The notes: a model not told the origin generated them from the letters alone. A stretch of DNA of 64,000 nucleotides from Pseudomonas lurida (GCF_013522705.1 NZ_JAAMRE010000013.1:1-64000); one strand, 5' to 3'. Shown: positions 26,356-35,457, counted from the stretch's first letter. Program-made: numbers and translations.

Positions 26356-26384
26356 GGAACCGTAGCGGCGGGTCTTGCCACACA
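26356..26384 (+). promoter_or_regulatory. hrp box before sctW
   Basis: GGAACC-N16-CCACACA is a perfect match to the HrpL-dependent promoter consensus GGAACC-N15/16-CCACNNA. It ends 29 bases before the sctW start codon and should drive the whole plus-strand operon sctW to sctU. Confidence 0.93.
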
Positions 26385-26413
26385 GGGAAACATTCTTGCT
26401 GTGCTGGCCTGCC

Positions 26414-27478
26414 ATGAAGATTGAAGCCAATAACGATATTCAAGTGAACCCACGCCTGGATCTGCCGGCGGTCACCCCGGCGTCGGTACCGGTGCCCGGC
26501 AAAGGCGTTGACGAGCTGGCTGAGCTGTTCAGCCAGGAAGTGGGTAATCAGTTTCGGACCCTGGCCGAACGGAAAGTGGGTGTGCGTGTGCCCCCCGCCG
26601 AGCAGCTTGCGCAGCTCTATGATCAGCTGGGTCATCCGGCCCAGGCGACCATGGCATCCATTTCGCGTCGGATCAGGATGCAGCTGCTGCACAACCCCAC
26701 CGTTGAAACACTGTTGGAACTCACCGGGCAAGACCCGGCGCGGGCTTTTGTGGTGCTCAAATACGTGGCGGCCCAGGCGGATGCCGAAGTGCGTGCGGCT
26801 GAGGCTGCACTGGCGCGCGATGCCATTGCCAGGCTGGAGGTTCGTTTCAGTGGTGAGATTCAGGCCGGTCTGAACATCGCCTCGGCGCTGCAGGCGACGG
26901 GTGTCGATCCGCAGGAGCGCCAGGCGCTGCGTGCTCTGTATTACGCCAGTGTGGTCAGGCGCCAATCCTTGGCAACGATGATGCAAGCCCTGTTGGGTGT
27001 ATACGGTGCTGAGCGGTTCCACGAAGGCATCAAGGTGATGCGCAAAGCGCTGGCCGACGATGTTGCCGCGCAGGTCTCATCGGTGCCTACTGCCGCGTTG
27101 CGCACCTTGCTGCTGGGGCTACAAAGCTGCGGGCAACTGAGCGCAGTGCTGGCCGGCTGCCGTGGGATGATCCAACGCCTGTGCGTCGAGTACGACGCCG
27201 TCGACTTGCTCCAGCGTCTGTTGGGTTACGCCGGCGGCGGCATTGCATCCGCCGAGGCCTTGCGCCTGGCGAGTGAGCTGGGCGGTGGCCCGACCCAGCA
27301 GCAATTGGTGTGCCTCAACGCGCTTTATCCGTTGTTCCAACAACTGCCCCTGGCGGTGTGGCCCGACAGCCGAGCACGGCAGGAGGCCTTGCATGTATTG
27401 CTGGTGGTGCTGGATGAGTTGCACCGCACGACACGCCCAGCCGCACGGTTTATCAGTGAGCCGAGGGGCACGGCGTGA
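26414..27478 (+). CDS. sctW: T3SS gatekeeper SctW (HrpJ/RspJ)
   Basis: A 354-residue protein of the YopN/HrpJ gatekeeper family, which controls switching from early to late secreted substrates. It is first in the HrpL-driven operon, as in P. syringae. The N-terminal ~50 residues are polar and probably carry the secretion signal; the rest is helical. The ATG at 26414 is chosen because the open frame upstream (to 26375) runs through the hrp box and so cannot be translated from that promoter. It overlaps sctV by 4 bases (GTGA). Confidence 0.87.
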   Translation: MKIEANNDIQVNPRLDLPAVTPASVPVPGKGVDELAELFSQEVGNQFRTLAERKVGVRVPPAEQLAQLYDQLGHPAQATMASISRRIRMQLLHNPTVETLLELTGQDPARAFVVLKYVAAQADAEVRAAEAALARDAIARLEVRFSGEIQAGLNIASALQATGVDPQERQALRALYYASVVRRQSLATMMQALLGVYGAERFHEGIKVMRKALADDVAAQVSSVPTAALRTLLLGLQSCGQLSAVLAGCRGMIQRLCVEYDAVDLLQRLLGYAGGGIASAEALRLASELGGGPTQQQLVCLNALYPLFQQLPLAVWPDSRARQEALHVLLVVLDELHRTTRPAARFISEPRGTA

Positions 27479-29568
27479 CCGCACTGTCGGCCATCAACCG
27501 TGTATTGCTCAAAGTGGCACAGCGCGCCGAAGTGCTGGGCGCGGTGGTGGTCATGGCCATCGTGTTTATTTTTATCGTGCCACTGCCCACCTGGCTGGTG
27601 GACATCCTGATTGCACTCAATATCTGCATCTCATGCCTGCTTATCGTGCTGGCGCTTTACCTGCCGGGGCCCCTGGCGTTTTCCTCGTTTCCTTCAATCC
27701 TGCTGTTGACGACCATGTTCCGGCTGGCACTGTCGATCGCGACGACGCGCCTGATTCTGCTGGAACAGGACGCGGGGGATATCGTCGAGGCCTTCGGCAA
27801 TTTTGTGGTGGGGGGCAACCTGGCGGTGGGGATGGTGATTTTCCTGATCCTGACCCTGGTCAACTTCCTGGTCATCACCAAGGGCTCCGAGCGGGTCGCC
27901 GAAGTCGCCGCGCGCTTCAGCCTCGATGCGATGCCGGGCAAGCAGATGTCCATCGACAGCGACCTGCGTGCCGGCCTGATTGACGGCGCGCAAGCGCGCG
28001 ACAAGCGCGAGCAACTGTCCCGCGAGAGTCAGTTGTTCGGGGCCATGGACGGCGCCATGAAGTTCGTCAAGGGCGATGCCATAGCCGGTCTGATCATCGT
28101 GGTGGTCAACTTGCTGGGAGGCTTTTCCACGGGGATGTTCCAGCACGGTTTGAGTGCCGCCGATTCCATGGCGTTGTATTCGGTATTGACCATCGGTGAT
28201 GGCCTGATTGCACAGATTCCGGCGCTGCTGATTTCGCTGACGGCCGGCATGATCATCACCCGCGTGGCGCCGGATGGGCGCAGGGGCGTGACCAACATGG
28301 GCGCCGAAATCGCCCGGCAGATGACCAGCGAACCCAAGAGTTGGGTGATCGCGTCGGTGGGCATGCTCGCATTCGCCGCGGTGCCGGGCATGCCGACCGG
28401 AGTCTTCATGCTGATCTCGCTGATCTCCGGCGCCTTGGGGTTTTACCTGTTGCGTCAGCGTCGACGGCAAGCGGAACCCGCCGCTCAGGCCACCGACGCC
28501 GTTCGCCCCGAGGAGAACGGCAGCGAGGATTTGCGCGGGTTCGATCCTTCGCGTCCTTATCTGCTGCAGTTCCCTTCGTCCTTGCGCGGTACGCCCCAGG
28601 TGGCGGAGCTCATTCACGGGATTCGCCAGTCGCGTAACGCATTGGTCGCCAATATCGGCCTGACGCTGCCGCCATTCGAAGTCGAGCTGGATGATTCGCT
28701 GGCCGCCGATGAAATGCGTTTCTGTGTGCACGAAGTGCCGATGGTCAAAGCGTCGGTGGTCAGCCATCTGGCGGTTGAGCGCAGTGCGCTGACAGTCGAG
28801 CCTGGGCGTGGCATACCGGGGTTGGTGGAGCGTGACGAGCAGAATTGGCTCTGGCTGGCGCCGGATGACCCGTTGCTCGATGATCCGCAGCTGGAGCGCT
28901 TCACCGCCACGGCGTTGATCATCGACCGCATGAAGCAGGCCATGATGCTCAGCGGGCCGCAGTTCCTGGGCATCCAGGAGAGCAAGGCGATCCTCGGTTG
29001 GCTGGAGCACAACCAGCCGGAGTTGGTGCAGGAACTGCAACGCATCATGCCGCTGTCACGCTTTTCGGCGGTGCTGCAGCGCCTGGCCAGTGAGGGGGTG
29101 CCGCTGCGGGCTGTGCGGCTGATCGTCGAGTCGCTGATCGAATACGGCCAGCACGAGCGGGAACCGGAGGCCTTGGCCGACTACGCGCGCATTGCCCTCA
29201 AGGCGCAGATATACCACCAGCACAGCGAAGACGATGGCCTGCATGCCTGGTTGCTGTCGCCGCACAGCGAAAACATCCTGCGTGAAGCCCTGCGCCAGAC
29301 ACAGACCGGGGTGTTCTTCGCGCTGGAGGATGAACACAGCGCAGCCTTGATCAACCTGCTCAACCAGGCCTTTACCTTGAGGGCCAAGAGCAAAAGCGTG
29401 CTGTTGGTGGCGCAGGATTTGCGCAGCCCCTTGCGTACTTTGCTGGTGGAAGAGTTCAACCATATAGCCGTGTTGTCGTTTGCCGAGTTGGGCAGCTCGT
29501 CCAAGGTCAAAGTGCTGGGGCGCATTGACCTGGGCCAGGACGAGCTGATGCGTGGTGCGGCGGCATGA
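27475..29568 (+). CDS. sctV: T3SS export gate protein SctV (HrcV/RscV)
   Basis: A 697-residue FlhA/SctV family protein, the nonameric export gate. The N-terminal half has about eight membrane helices with the conserved stretch LPTWLVDILIALNICIS and PSILLLTTMFRLALSIATTR (about 37-95). The cytoplasmic loop with ARFSLDAMPGKQMSIDSDLRAG (about 142-163) follows. The C-terminal cytoplasmic domain is about residues 340-697. The start is GTG, overlapping the sctW stop. Full length and unbroken. Confidence 0.95.
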   Translation: MTALSAINRVLLKVAQRAEVLGAVVVMAIVFIFIVPLPTWLVDILIALNICISCLLIVLALYLPGPLAFSSFPSILLLTTMFRLALSIATTRLILLEQDAGDIVEAFGNFVVGGNLAVGMVIFLILTLVNFLVITKGSERVAEVAARFSLDAMPGKQMSIDSDLRAGLIDGAQARDKREQLSRESQLFGAMDGAMKFVKGDAIAGLIIVVVNLLGGFSTGMFQHGLSAADSMALYSVLTIGDGLIAQIPALLISLTAGMIITRVAPDGRRGVTNMGAEIARQMTSEPKSWVIASVGMLAFAAVPGMPTGVFMLISLISGALGFYLLRQRRRQAEPAAQATDAVRPEENGSEDLRGFDPSRPYLLQFPSSLRGTPQVAELIHGIRQSRNALVANIGLTLPPFEVELDDSLAADEMRFCVHEVPMVKASVVSHLAVERSALTVEPGRGIPGLVERDEQNWLWLAPDDPLLDDPQLERFTATALIIDRMKQAMMLSGPQFLGIQESKAILGWLEHNQPELVQELQRIMPLSRFSAVLQRLASEGVPLRAVRLIVESLIEYGQHEREPEALADYARIALKAQIYHQHSEDDGLHAWLLSPHSENILREALRQTQTGVFFALEDEHSAALINLLNQAFTLRAKSKSVLLVAQDLRSPLRTLLVEEFNHIAVLSFAELGSSSKVKVLGRIDLGQDELMRGAAA

Positions 29569-29599
29569 CGACTTGGCCACGGCCGGTGCGGAGGGCCCT

Positions 29600-30502
29600 A
29601 TGATGTTTGAGCTACGGGTGCTTGACGGACCGAGTCAGGGCGCTGCGTTGCCATTGTTCGGTGAGCAGTGGAGCATCGGTGCCCACGCCGATGCCGACCT
29701 GGTACTCCACGGTACGGGGATCGCTGAGCAACATGCGCACCTTCGTTTTATCAAGGCTAACTGGTCGGTGCAGGCGCAGGCGGGGCTGCTGCGGGACGCC
29801 GGCGGTCGGATGCTGGCACAGATCGCAAGCCTGGCGCTGAACGTACCGTTCTGGGTGGGGGAGGCGCAGTTGTGCGTCACCTTGGCCGACCAGCCCTGGC
29901 CCCAGGCCGCCACGCCCGAGCCACCCTCGCAGTCACCGGCCGATGACCCCGCACCGGGCTTTAAACTATCATCGATCCCGCCATCGCAGCAAAAGCGCCT
30001 GCTCAGTCTGGTGCTGGCGGTCACGGCCATGATCGTGGTGGTGGGCATGATTTCTACAGGGGAGCCTGAGGCTCAGGCTTCCTTGATGCCGCCGGTGACC
30101 CAGAAACACAAACTCGATTCGCCGTTTGACGTCCGCCAGCAGTTGTTGAAGATGCTCAGCGAGCGTGAATTGAGCCAGCGCGTCAGCCTGCAACTGATCA
30201 ATGGCCAGGTCGCACTCGGCGGCGACGTTTCCCAGGAAGAAGTGGAACTGGTGGCGCGCATGCTCAGCCGTTTTGGTGAGCAGTTCGATAGCGCGGTGCC
30301 GGTGATCAGCCGCGTGCGAGCGCGCGATGAGCAACTGCCGTTCAGGATTGTGCAGATCGTAGGAGGGCCCAACGGTCACGTGGTGCTGGAGGAGGGCAAC
30401 CGACTCTTTGTAGGCGACGAAGTGGATGGGCTGCGCCTGGTACTGATCGACAACAGCAAGGTGGTCTTCGATGGCGCGCAGCGTTATGAGGTGCGCTGGT
30501 GA
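29600..30502 (+). CDS. sctD: T3SS inner-ring protein SctD (HrpQ/RspQ)
   Basis: A 300-residue protein in the sctV-sctN position. The N-terminal ~95 residues resemble the cytoplasmic FHA-like domain of SctD (FELRVLDGPSQGAALPL, EQWSIGAHADADLVL). One membrane helix follows at about 135-152. The periplasmic part to residue 300 includes a ring-building repeat (QQLLKMLSERELSQRVSLQL). The start ATG at 29600 has GAGG just upstream. A second ATG follows immediately. It overlaps sctN by 4 bases. Confidence 0.87.
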   Translation: MMFELRVLDGPSQGAALPLFGEQWSIGAHADADLVLHGTGIAEQHAHLRFIKANWSVQAQAGLLRDAGGRMLAQIASLALNVPFWVGEAQLCVTLADQPWPQAATPEPPSQSPADDPAPGFKLSSIPPSQQKRLLSLVLAVTAMIVVVGMISTGEPEAQASLMPPVTQKHKLDSPFDVRQQLLKMLSERELSQRVSLQLINGQVALGGDVSQEEVELVARMLSRFGEQFDSAVPVISRVRARDEQLPFRIVQIVGGPNGHVVLEEGNRLFVGDEVDGLRLVLIDNSKVVFDGAQRYEVRW

Positions 30503-31857
30503 GTACGCAATTACAGGCGCGCCTGGACGCGTGGCAGCAGCGGCAGATCCAGTCACTGGCCAATTTTTCGCCAGTGACCATGCGCGGTCGAATCCAGCGC
30601 GTCAACGGTATGCTGCTGCAATGTCGGCTGCCCCAGGCGCGTATCGGTGATCTGTGCCAGGTGGAAAAGCACCCCGGCAATTACATGCTCGCCGAGATCA
30701 TCGGCTTCGATAATCAGGATGCGGTGCTCAGTGCCCTGGGCAACCTCGAAGGCGTGCAAGTCGGCGCGGGCGTAGAGCGCCTGGGCATCTCGCATCGCGT
30801 GCAGGTCAGCCAGGCATTGCTGGGCCAGGTGCTGGATGGTTTCGGGCGACCGATCAGCGGCGAGGGCGCCAGTGCATTTGCCGAAGCTGGCGCATCGGAC
30901 GCCCACTCCGTGTTGTGTGAGGCACCGCTGCCCACCGAGCGGCCGCGGATCAATCGCGCACTGGCCACCGGCGTGCGTTCGATCGACGGCCTTTTGACCC
31001 TCGGCGAAGGGCAGCGCGTCGGGCTGTTTGCCGGTGCCGGCTGCGGCAAGACCACGTTGTTGGCCGAGATTGCGCGCAACGTCGAGTGCGATGTCATCGT
31101 GTTCGGCCTGATTGGTGAGCGGGGTCGGGAACTGCGGGAGTTCCTCGACCATGAACTCGATGAGCAACTGCGCGCCAAGGCGGTGCTGGTGTGTGCCACC
31201 TCCGACCGCTCCAGCATGGAACGCGCCCGCGCGGCGTTCACCGCCACGGCTCTGGCTGAAGGGTTTCGGCGCGAGGGGCGGCGGGTCTTGCTGCTGATCG
31301 ACTCACTGACCCGTTTCGCCAGGGCCCAGCGCGAAATCGGCCTGGCCGCCGGCGAACCTCTGGGGCGCGGAGGCCTGCCACCGTCGGTTTACAGCCTGCT
31401 GCCGCGCCTGGTGGAGCGTGCCGGGTTGACGCGCGATGGCGTGATCACGGCGATCTACACGGTACTGATTGAACAGGACTCCATGAACGATCCGGTGGCC
31501 GATGAAGTGCGCTCACTGCTCGACGGCCATATCGTGCTGTCCCGCAAATTGGCCGAACGCGGGCACTATCCGGCGGTGGATGTGCTGGCGAGCCTGTCGC
31601 GGATTTTGAGCAACGTCGCGGCACCTGAAGATATCCAGGCCGGCACCGGCTTGCGTCGTTTGTTGTCGGCGTACCAACAGATCGAACTGATGCTCAAGCT
31701 GGGCGAGTACCAACCCGGCAGCGACCCTCTCACTGACCTGGCGGTGGACAGTCGCCAGGCGGTCGACGGTTTCCTGCGCCAGGACCTGCGTGAGCCGACG
31801 CCGATGGCGCACACGCTGGAGCAACTCAAGGAGCTGACCACCCATGTCCCATTCTGA
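30499..31857 (+). CDS. sctN: T3SS ATPase SctN (HrcN/RscN)
   Basis: A 452-residue secretion ATPase of the F1/FliI type, which unfolds substrates and detaches chaperones at the export gate. The Walker A motif GAGCGKTT is at residues 179-186, and Walker B LLLIDSLTRFARAQREIGL is near 260-278. ATPase signatures RGGLPPSVYSLLPRLVERAG follow. The start is GTG overlapping the sctD stop. The end overlaps sctO by 14 bases. Normal length. Confidence 0.95.
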   Translation: MSTQLQARLDAWQQRQIQSLANFSPVTMRGRIQRVNGMLLQCRLPQARIGDLCQVEKHPGNYMLAEIIGFDNQDAVLSALGNLEGVQVGAGVERLGISHRVQVSQALLGQVLDGFGRPISGEGASAFAEAGASDAHSVLCEAPLPTERPRINRALATGVRSIDGLLTLGEGQRVGLFAGAGCGKTTLLAEIARNVECDVIVFGLIGERGRELREFLDHELDEQLRAKAVLVCATSDRSSMERARAAFTATALAEGFRREGRRVLLLIDSLTRFARAQREIGLAAGEPLGRGGLPPSVYSLLPRLVERAGLTRDGVITAIYTVLIEQDSMNDPVADEVRSLLDGHIVLSRKLAERGHYPAVDVLASLSRILSNVAAPEDIQAGTGLRRLLSAYQQIELMLKLGEYQPGSDPLTDLAVDSRQAVDGFLRQDLREPTPMAHTLEQLKELTTHVPF

Positions 31858-32272
31858 TGTGCTGCTCGGTGAGGTGGATACATTGCGGCGCCTGCGCCGG
31901 CATCGGGCCGACCGGGCCGAGCGGGCGTTACGCGAGGCCAAGCGTGCCCGGCAGGCGCTGCTCGCACATATCCAACAGGCCGAGGAAGCACTTGAGCAGA
32001 CTCGACTGGAAGAGACCCGGCAAAGTGCTCAACTGCTCAGTCAGCACCAGGGGCGAATGCTGAGCCTGCAGGATTTGAAGTCCTGGGGCGCGCAGGAGCG
32101 CTCCTTATCCGCCAGTACCCGGCGCAACCAAGGCCAGCTGGCGCAATTGCAAGGCCAGCAGGACGACAGGGAAAGCCGCGTTGGGCAGGCCCAGAAGCAC
32201 GTCACCGAGTGTCTGCGTCAAGTGGAAAAACTCCAGGAGTTGTCCCGCCTTCTGGCTCAGGAGTCGACATGA
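31844..32272 (+). CDS. sctO: T3SS stalk protein SctO (HrpO/RspO)
   Basis: A 142-residue protein, almost entirely charged helix rich in Arg, Gln, Glu and Leu, as expected for the FliJ/SctO stalk that sits in the ATPase ring. Sequence identity in this family is low, so the call rests on its position between sctN and sctP, size and coiled-coil character. Both ends overlap neighbours (sctN by 14, sctP by 4 bases). Confidence 0.85.
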   Translation: MSHSDVLLGEVDTLRRLRRHRADRAERALREAKRARQALLAHIQQAEEALEQTRLEETRQSAQLLSQHQGRMLSLQDLKSWGAQERSLSASTRRNQGQLAQLQGQQDDRESRVGQAQKHVTECLRQVEKLQELSRLLAQEST

Positions 32273-32727
32273 GCGAGGTTTCGAATAAACCCCTTGAGCG
32301 CCCACGTCCGCTTCACGCGCGCGAGGAGCGTGAGCCGGGCGCTGTGGGCGCTGTGGCTTGGGAGCAAGGGCAACTGTTCGCTCAACTGTTTGCCGATAGC
32401 GATGAACACAGTGGTTCTGGGGCGTCCTTATCGGGCATCAAGGCATCGGCTGCGGCGGGCATGGTTGAGGCCCTCGCCGAACAATTGGCGCCTCGCATAC
32501 AGGCCGCTTCCCAATGGCCCCTGCAGGCAGTGTTGTATTTACCTCGCCTGGGCCGGATCAACGCCCGCGTGCACCGTGAACAGAGCGCCTGGAGCGTTGA
32601 GCTGGAAGCGGAACAGGGCGCGACGGCACGCTGGCTCAGCGGTGTGCGACAACACTGTGAAGACCGGTTTTCACACGTGCTGGGTCTGCCGGTCAATCTG
32701 CTGCTGCCTGCTGCCGGCGGCGCATGA
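32269..32727 (+). CDS. sctP: T3SS substrate-switch / length-control protein SctP (HrpP/RspP)
   Basis: A 152-residue protein in the HrpP position. The N-terminal ~70 residues are polar and likely disordered. The C-terminal part (about 80-150; LYLPRLGRINARVHREQSAW, LPVNLLLPA) fits the switch domain found in HrpP/SctP proteins. The ATG overlaps the sctO stop (ATGA), so the longer open frame from 32209 is not needed. HrpP controls pilus length or substrate switching. The assignment is mainly positional. Confidence 0.78.
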   Translation: MSEVSNKPLERPRPLHAREEREPGAVGAVAWEQGQLFAQLFADSDEHSGSGASLSGIKASAAAGMVEALAEQLAPRIQAASQWPLQAVLYLPRLGRINARVHREQSAWSVELEAEQGATARWLSGVRQHCEDRFSHVLGLPVNLLLPAAGGA

Positions 32728-33737
32728 TGGTCCCGACATTGACCTTGCCCTTGATCAAGGGCGACACGGTTGCCGCGCGCCGGCGTTTGGGGCGCGGACT
32801 GCGCCTGGCGTTTCAGGTTGCTGACCAGAACGGCGAGCTGCGGTTGGAGCCCGGACGCGCGCCCACACGGGCCGAGGCCGTTTGCTTCGAAACCGCGTGT
32901 GGCGTGCTGGCGCTCGCCCAGGCAGGGCCGGTGCTCAGTCTGCTGGGCGATTGTCCAGTGACATTGGCTCCGTCCGGCAACGATCCGGATTCATGGTTCT
33001 GGGCAGTGTTCCAGCATCACCTGAGCCCTCAGGTGAGCGCGTTACTGGGCCCTGTGCGTTTGCTGGAAACCGATCGCCCTGAAGGGTTTGGTTGCCGGCT
33101 CTGCGTGTCCCTGGGCACGTCTCGGGTCGACAGCTACGTGTGGCTGACGCCTGACAGCTTCCTGGCGTTGTGCGAGGCCGGCGCGTGGCGTGCCGTGGCC
33201 GAGCCGTTGCCGGCGCAATTGCAGCTGGCAATTGCCGTGACCCTTGGGCGTTTGCACCTACTGATCGCCCAGGTGCGCGGCCTGCGTACCGGTGACGTGC
33301 TGGTGCCTGAGCAGACTTTTTTCCAAGCCCAGGGCAGCGGCTACCTGCAGGTTGGCAAACAGCGGCTGCATGGCTGCATCGACGATGCCGGCGGGGCTTT
33401 GTGCCTGACCCTTACTTCTATCGAGGACACATCCATGGATGAACATTTTGCGGCGCCCGATTATTCGAACTATGGAGAAGATGAACCCGTGGTGGATGTG
33501 TTCGGCCACGAGCCGTTCGACGAGTTGAGCATGACGTTGAACGTGCGCTGCGGCACGTTGAACCTGACACTGGGTGAGCTGCGGAATCTCGCACCCGGCT
33601 CGGTACTGGGTATCGCCGGTTATGCGCCTGGCATGGCGGGTCTCTATTACGGCGACCGCACCATCGGCCAGGGACAGTTGGTGGAAGTCGACGGGCGCCT
33701 GGGCTTGCAGTTGTCCCGCGTGATGGTCGGCCGATGA
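32724..33737 (+). CDS. sctQ: T3SS C-ring/sorting platform protein SctQ (HrcQ, unsplit)
   Basis: A 337-residue SctQ. In P. syringae this protein is split into HrcQA and HrcQB. Here both halves are one continuous frame. The C-terminal SpoA domain (about 265-337; LSMTLNVRCGTLNLTLGELRNL, LYYGDRTIGQGQLVEVDGRLGLQLSRV) corresponds to HrcQB. At codon 238 an internal ATG (33435) has GAGGA eight bases before it, so a separate ~100-residue SctQ-C could also be made. Overlaps sctP and sctR by 4 bases each. Confidence 0.92.
   Translation: MMVPTLTLPLIKGDTVAARRRLGRGLRLAFQVADQNGELRLEPGRAPTRAEAVCFETACGVLALAQAGPVLSLLGDCPVTLAPSGNDPDSWFWAVFQHHLSPQVSALLGPVRLLETDRPEGFGCRLCVSLGTSRVDSYVWLTPDSFLALCEAGAWRAVAEPLPAQLQLAIAVTLGRLHLLIAQVRGLRTGDVLVPEQTFFQAQGSGYLQVGKQRLHGCIDDAGGALCLTLTSIEDTSMDEHFAAPDYSNYGEDEPVVDVFGHEPFDELSMTLNVRCGTLNLTLGELRNLAPGSVLGIAGYAPGMAGLYYGDRTIGQGQLVEVDGRLGLQLSRVMVGR
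33422..33437 (+). promoter_or_regulatory. putative internal ribosome site and start within sctQ
   Basis: CGAGGACACATCCATG: an AGGA-type ribosome site correctly spaced from an in-frame ATG at 33435, exactly where the separate hrcQB gene begins in split relatives. Translation from here would give a 100-residue SpoA-domain protein (MDEHFAAPDYSNY...). Known SctQ family genes of other bacteria make such a short product. For this gene it is inference. Confidence 0.62.
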
Positions 33738-34387
33738 CATTTGAAGGGGTCAACCCCCTGGTTCTGGCGATGTTCGTCGGGGCATTGGCGTTGCTGCCCA
33801 TGCTGTTGGTGATTTGCACATCGTTTTTGAAGATTGTCATTGTGCTGATGATTACCCGCAACGCCATCGGCGTGCAGCAGGTACCGCCGAGCATGGCCAT
33901 CAATGGCATCGCCCTGGCGGCTACTCTGTTTATCATGGCGCCGGTGGGGTACGCGATCGCGGAGAACGTCAAGGCTTCACCCGTGGACACGAGCAGTGTG
34001 CAACTGTTTTTGCAGACCGGGAGTGAAGCTATCCAGCCATTGCGTGCCTTCATGTTGCGCAACGTGGACCCGGATGTGTTGACCCATCTGCTGGAAAACA
34101 CCACGCGGCTGTGGCCTGCGCAAATGGCGCAGGAGGTGCAGCGTGAAGACCTGATCCTGCTGGTGCCGGCGTTCGTGCTGTCGCAACTGCAGGCGGGGTT
34201 CGAGATCGGTTTTCTGATCTATATCCCCTTCATCGTGATCGACCTGATCGTCTCCAACCTGCTGCTGGCGCTGGGCATGCAGATGGTGTCGCCAATGACC
34301 ATTTCCCTGCCGCTAAAACTGCTGCTGTTCGTGCTGGTGTCCGGCTGGTCGCGGCTGCTCGACAGCCTGTTCCTTTCTTACCTCTGA
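33734..34387 (+). CDS. sctR: T3SS export apparatus protein SctR (HrcR/RscR)
   Basis: A 217-residue SctR/FliP family core export component. Conserved membrane sequences include LLVICTSFLKIVIVLMITRNAIGVQQVPPS (about 25-54), PAFVLSQLQAGFEIGFLIYIPF (about 140-161) and GMQMVSPMTISLPLKLLLFV near the end. Full length and uninterrupted. The first ATG overlaps the sctQ stop. Confidence 0.95.
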   Translation: MTFEGVNPLVLAMFVGALALLPMLLVICTSFLKIVIVLMITRNAIGVQQVPPSMAINGIALAATLFIMAPVGYAIAENVKASPVDTSSVQLFLQTGSEAIQPLRAFMLRNVDPDVLTHLLENTTRLWPAQMAQEVQREDLILLVPAFVLSQLQAGFEIGFLIYIPFIVIDLIVSNLLLALGMQMVSPMTISLPLKLLLFVLVSGWSRLLDSLFLSYL

Positions 34388-34394
34388 GTGGCTT

Positions 34395-34658
34395 ATGGAA
34401 CCGATCGTGCTGTTCAAGCAGGGCATGTTGCTGGTGGTGGTGCTGTCAGCGCCGCCGTTGATCGTGGCGGTGGTGGTTGGTGTGCTGACGTCCCTGGTGC
34501 AGGCGCTGATGCAGATACAGGACCAGACGTTGCCCTTCGGTATCAAGCTGGTGGCGGTGGGTATCACACTGATCGTGACCGGGCGTTGGATTGGTGTGGA
34601 GTTGATCCAACTGATCAACCTGACCTTCGACATGATCGGCCGTTCGGCCCTGAACTGA
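34395..34658 (+). CDS. sctS: T3SS export apparatus protein SctS (HrcS/RscS)
   Basis: An 87-residue protein with two membrane hairpins, of the SctS/FliQ family (VVLSAPPLIVAVVVGVLTSLVQALMQIQDQTL, about 17-48). It packs with SctR and SctT to form the export pore. Starts seven bases after sctR. Full length. Confidence 0.94.
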   Translation: MEPIVLFKQGMLLVVVLSAPPLIVAVVVGVLTSLVQALMQIQDQTLPFGIKLVAVGITLIVTGRWIGVELIQLINLTFDMIGRSALN

Positions 34659-34668
34659 GGCCTCGCCC

Positions 34669-35457
34669 GTGCTGCTCTATCTCGAGTTCCTGCCCAGCCT
34701 GTTGATCGGCATGGCGCGTATCTACCCCTGTGCCTTCCTGGTGGCGGCGTTCTGTTTTCAGCACATACGCGGCATGCCTCGGCACACCATTGTGATGGTC
34801 ATGGCATTGATGCCCGCGCCGGGTATCCATGCGGCGCTGCAGGGGCAGGATTATTCGGCGCTCATGCTCGGCGGGTTGGTACTCAAGGAGCTGGCGCTGG
34901 GCGTATTGCTGGGAGTGCTGTTGTCGATGCCGTTCTGGATGTTCGAGGCGGTAGGGGCACTGCTGGACAACCAGCGCGGTGCGCTGGCCGGCGGTCAACT
35001 CAACCCTTCATTGGGGCCGGATGCCACGCCGATCGGGCACTTGTTCAAGCAGCTGGCGATCTTTCTGCTGATGGTCAGCCTGGGGTTGGGCGCGTTGACC
35101 CAGGTGATCTGGGACAGCTACCTGATCTGGCCCCCCACGGTGTGGTTTCCGCTGCCTGCGCCTAACGGCACGAGTGTATTCGTCGGCCTGCTTGGCGATA
35201 CCTTCATGCATATGATGCTGTACGCCGCGCCCTTCATTGCGGTGCTGTTGTTGCTGGAATTCGGAATCGCCTTACTGGGGGTCTACAGCCAACAGTTACA
35301 GGTGAGTACGCTGGCACCGCCGGTCAAGAGCCTGGCAGGTATCGGGGTTGTGCTGTTGTACTTTGCGCTGCTGCAGGACCTGATGGTCGGGCGCATGTTC
35401 GGGCTTGGCGAGTTAAAACACTCGCTCGGGCTGCTGTTCAGGGCCTCGACACCATGA
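34669..35457 (+). CDS. sctT: T3SS export apparatus protein SctT (HrcT/RscT)
   Basis: A 262-residue SctT/FliR family membrane protein with about six helices. The conserved stretch GALLDNQRGALAGGQLNPSLGPDATPIG (about 95-122) is visible. The start is GTG ten bases after sctS. The end overlaps sctU by 4 bases. Full length. In some P. fluorescens strains (SBW25 as I recall) the RST region is disrupted, but here it is intact. Confidence 0.94.
   Translation: MLLYLEFLPSLLIGMARIYPCAFLVAAFCFQHIRGMPRHTIVMVMALMPAPGIHAALQGQDYSALMLGGLVLKELALGVLLGVLLSMPFWMFEAVGALLDNQRGALAGGQLNPSLGPDATPIGHLFKQLAIFLLMVSLGLGALTQVIWDSYLIWPPTVWFPLPAPNGTSVFVGLLGDTFMHMMLYAAPFIAVLLLLEFGIALLGVYSQQLQVSTLAPPVKSLAGIGVVLLYFALLQDLMVGRMFGLGELKHSLGLLFRASTP

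Noticed and set aside
26375..26413. Longer N-terminus of SctW starting at 26375
   Set aside because: Overlaps the hrp box at 26356-26384, so it would not be on the HrpL-driven transcript.
34397..34425. GGAACC at the start of sctS as another hrp box
   Set aside because: No CCACNNA follows at 15-16 bases, and it lies within the coding start of sctS inside an operon.
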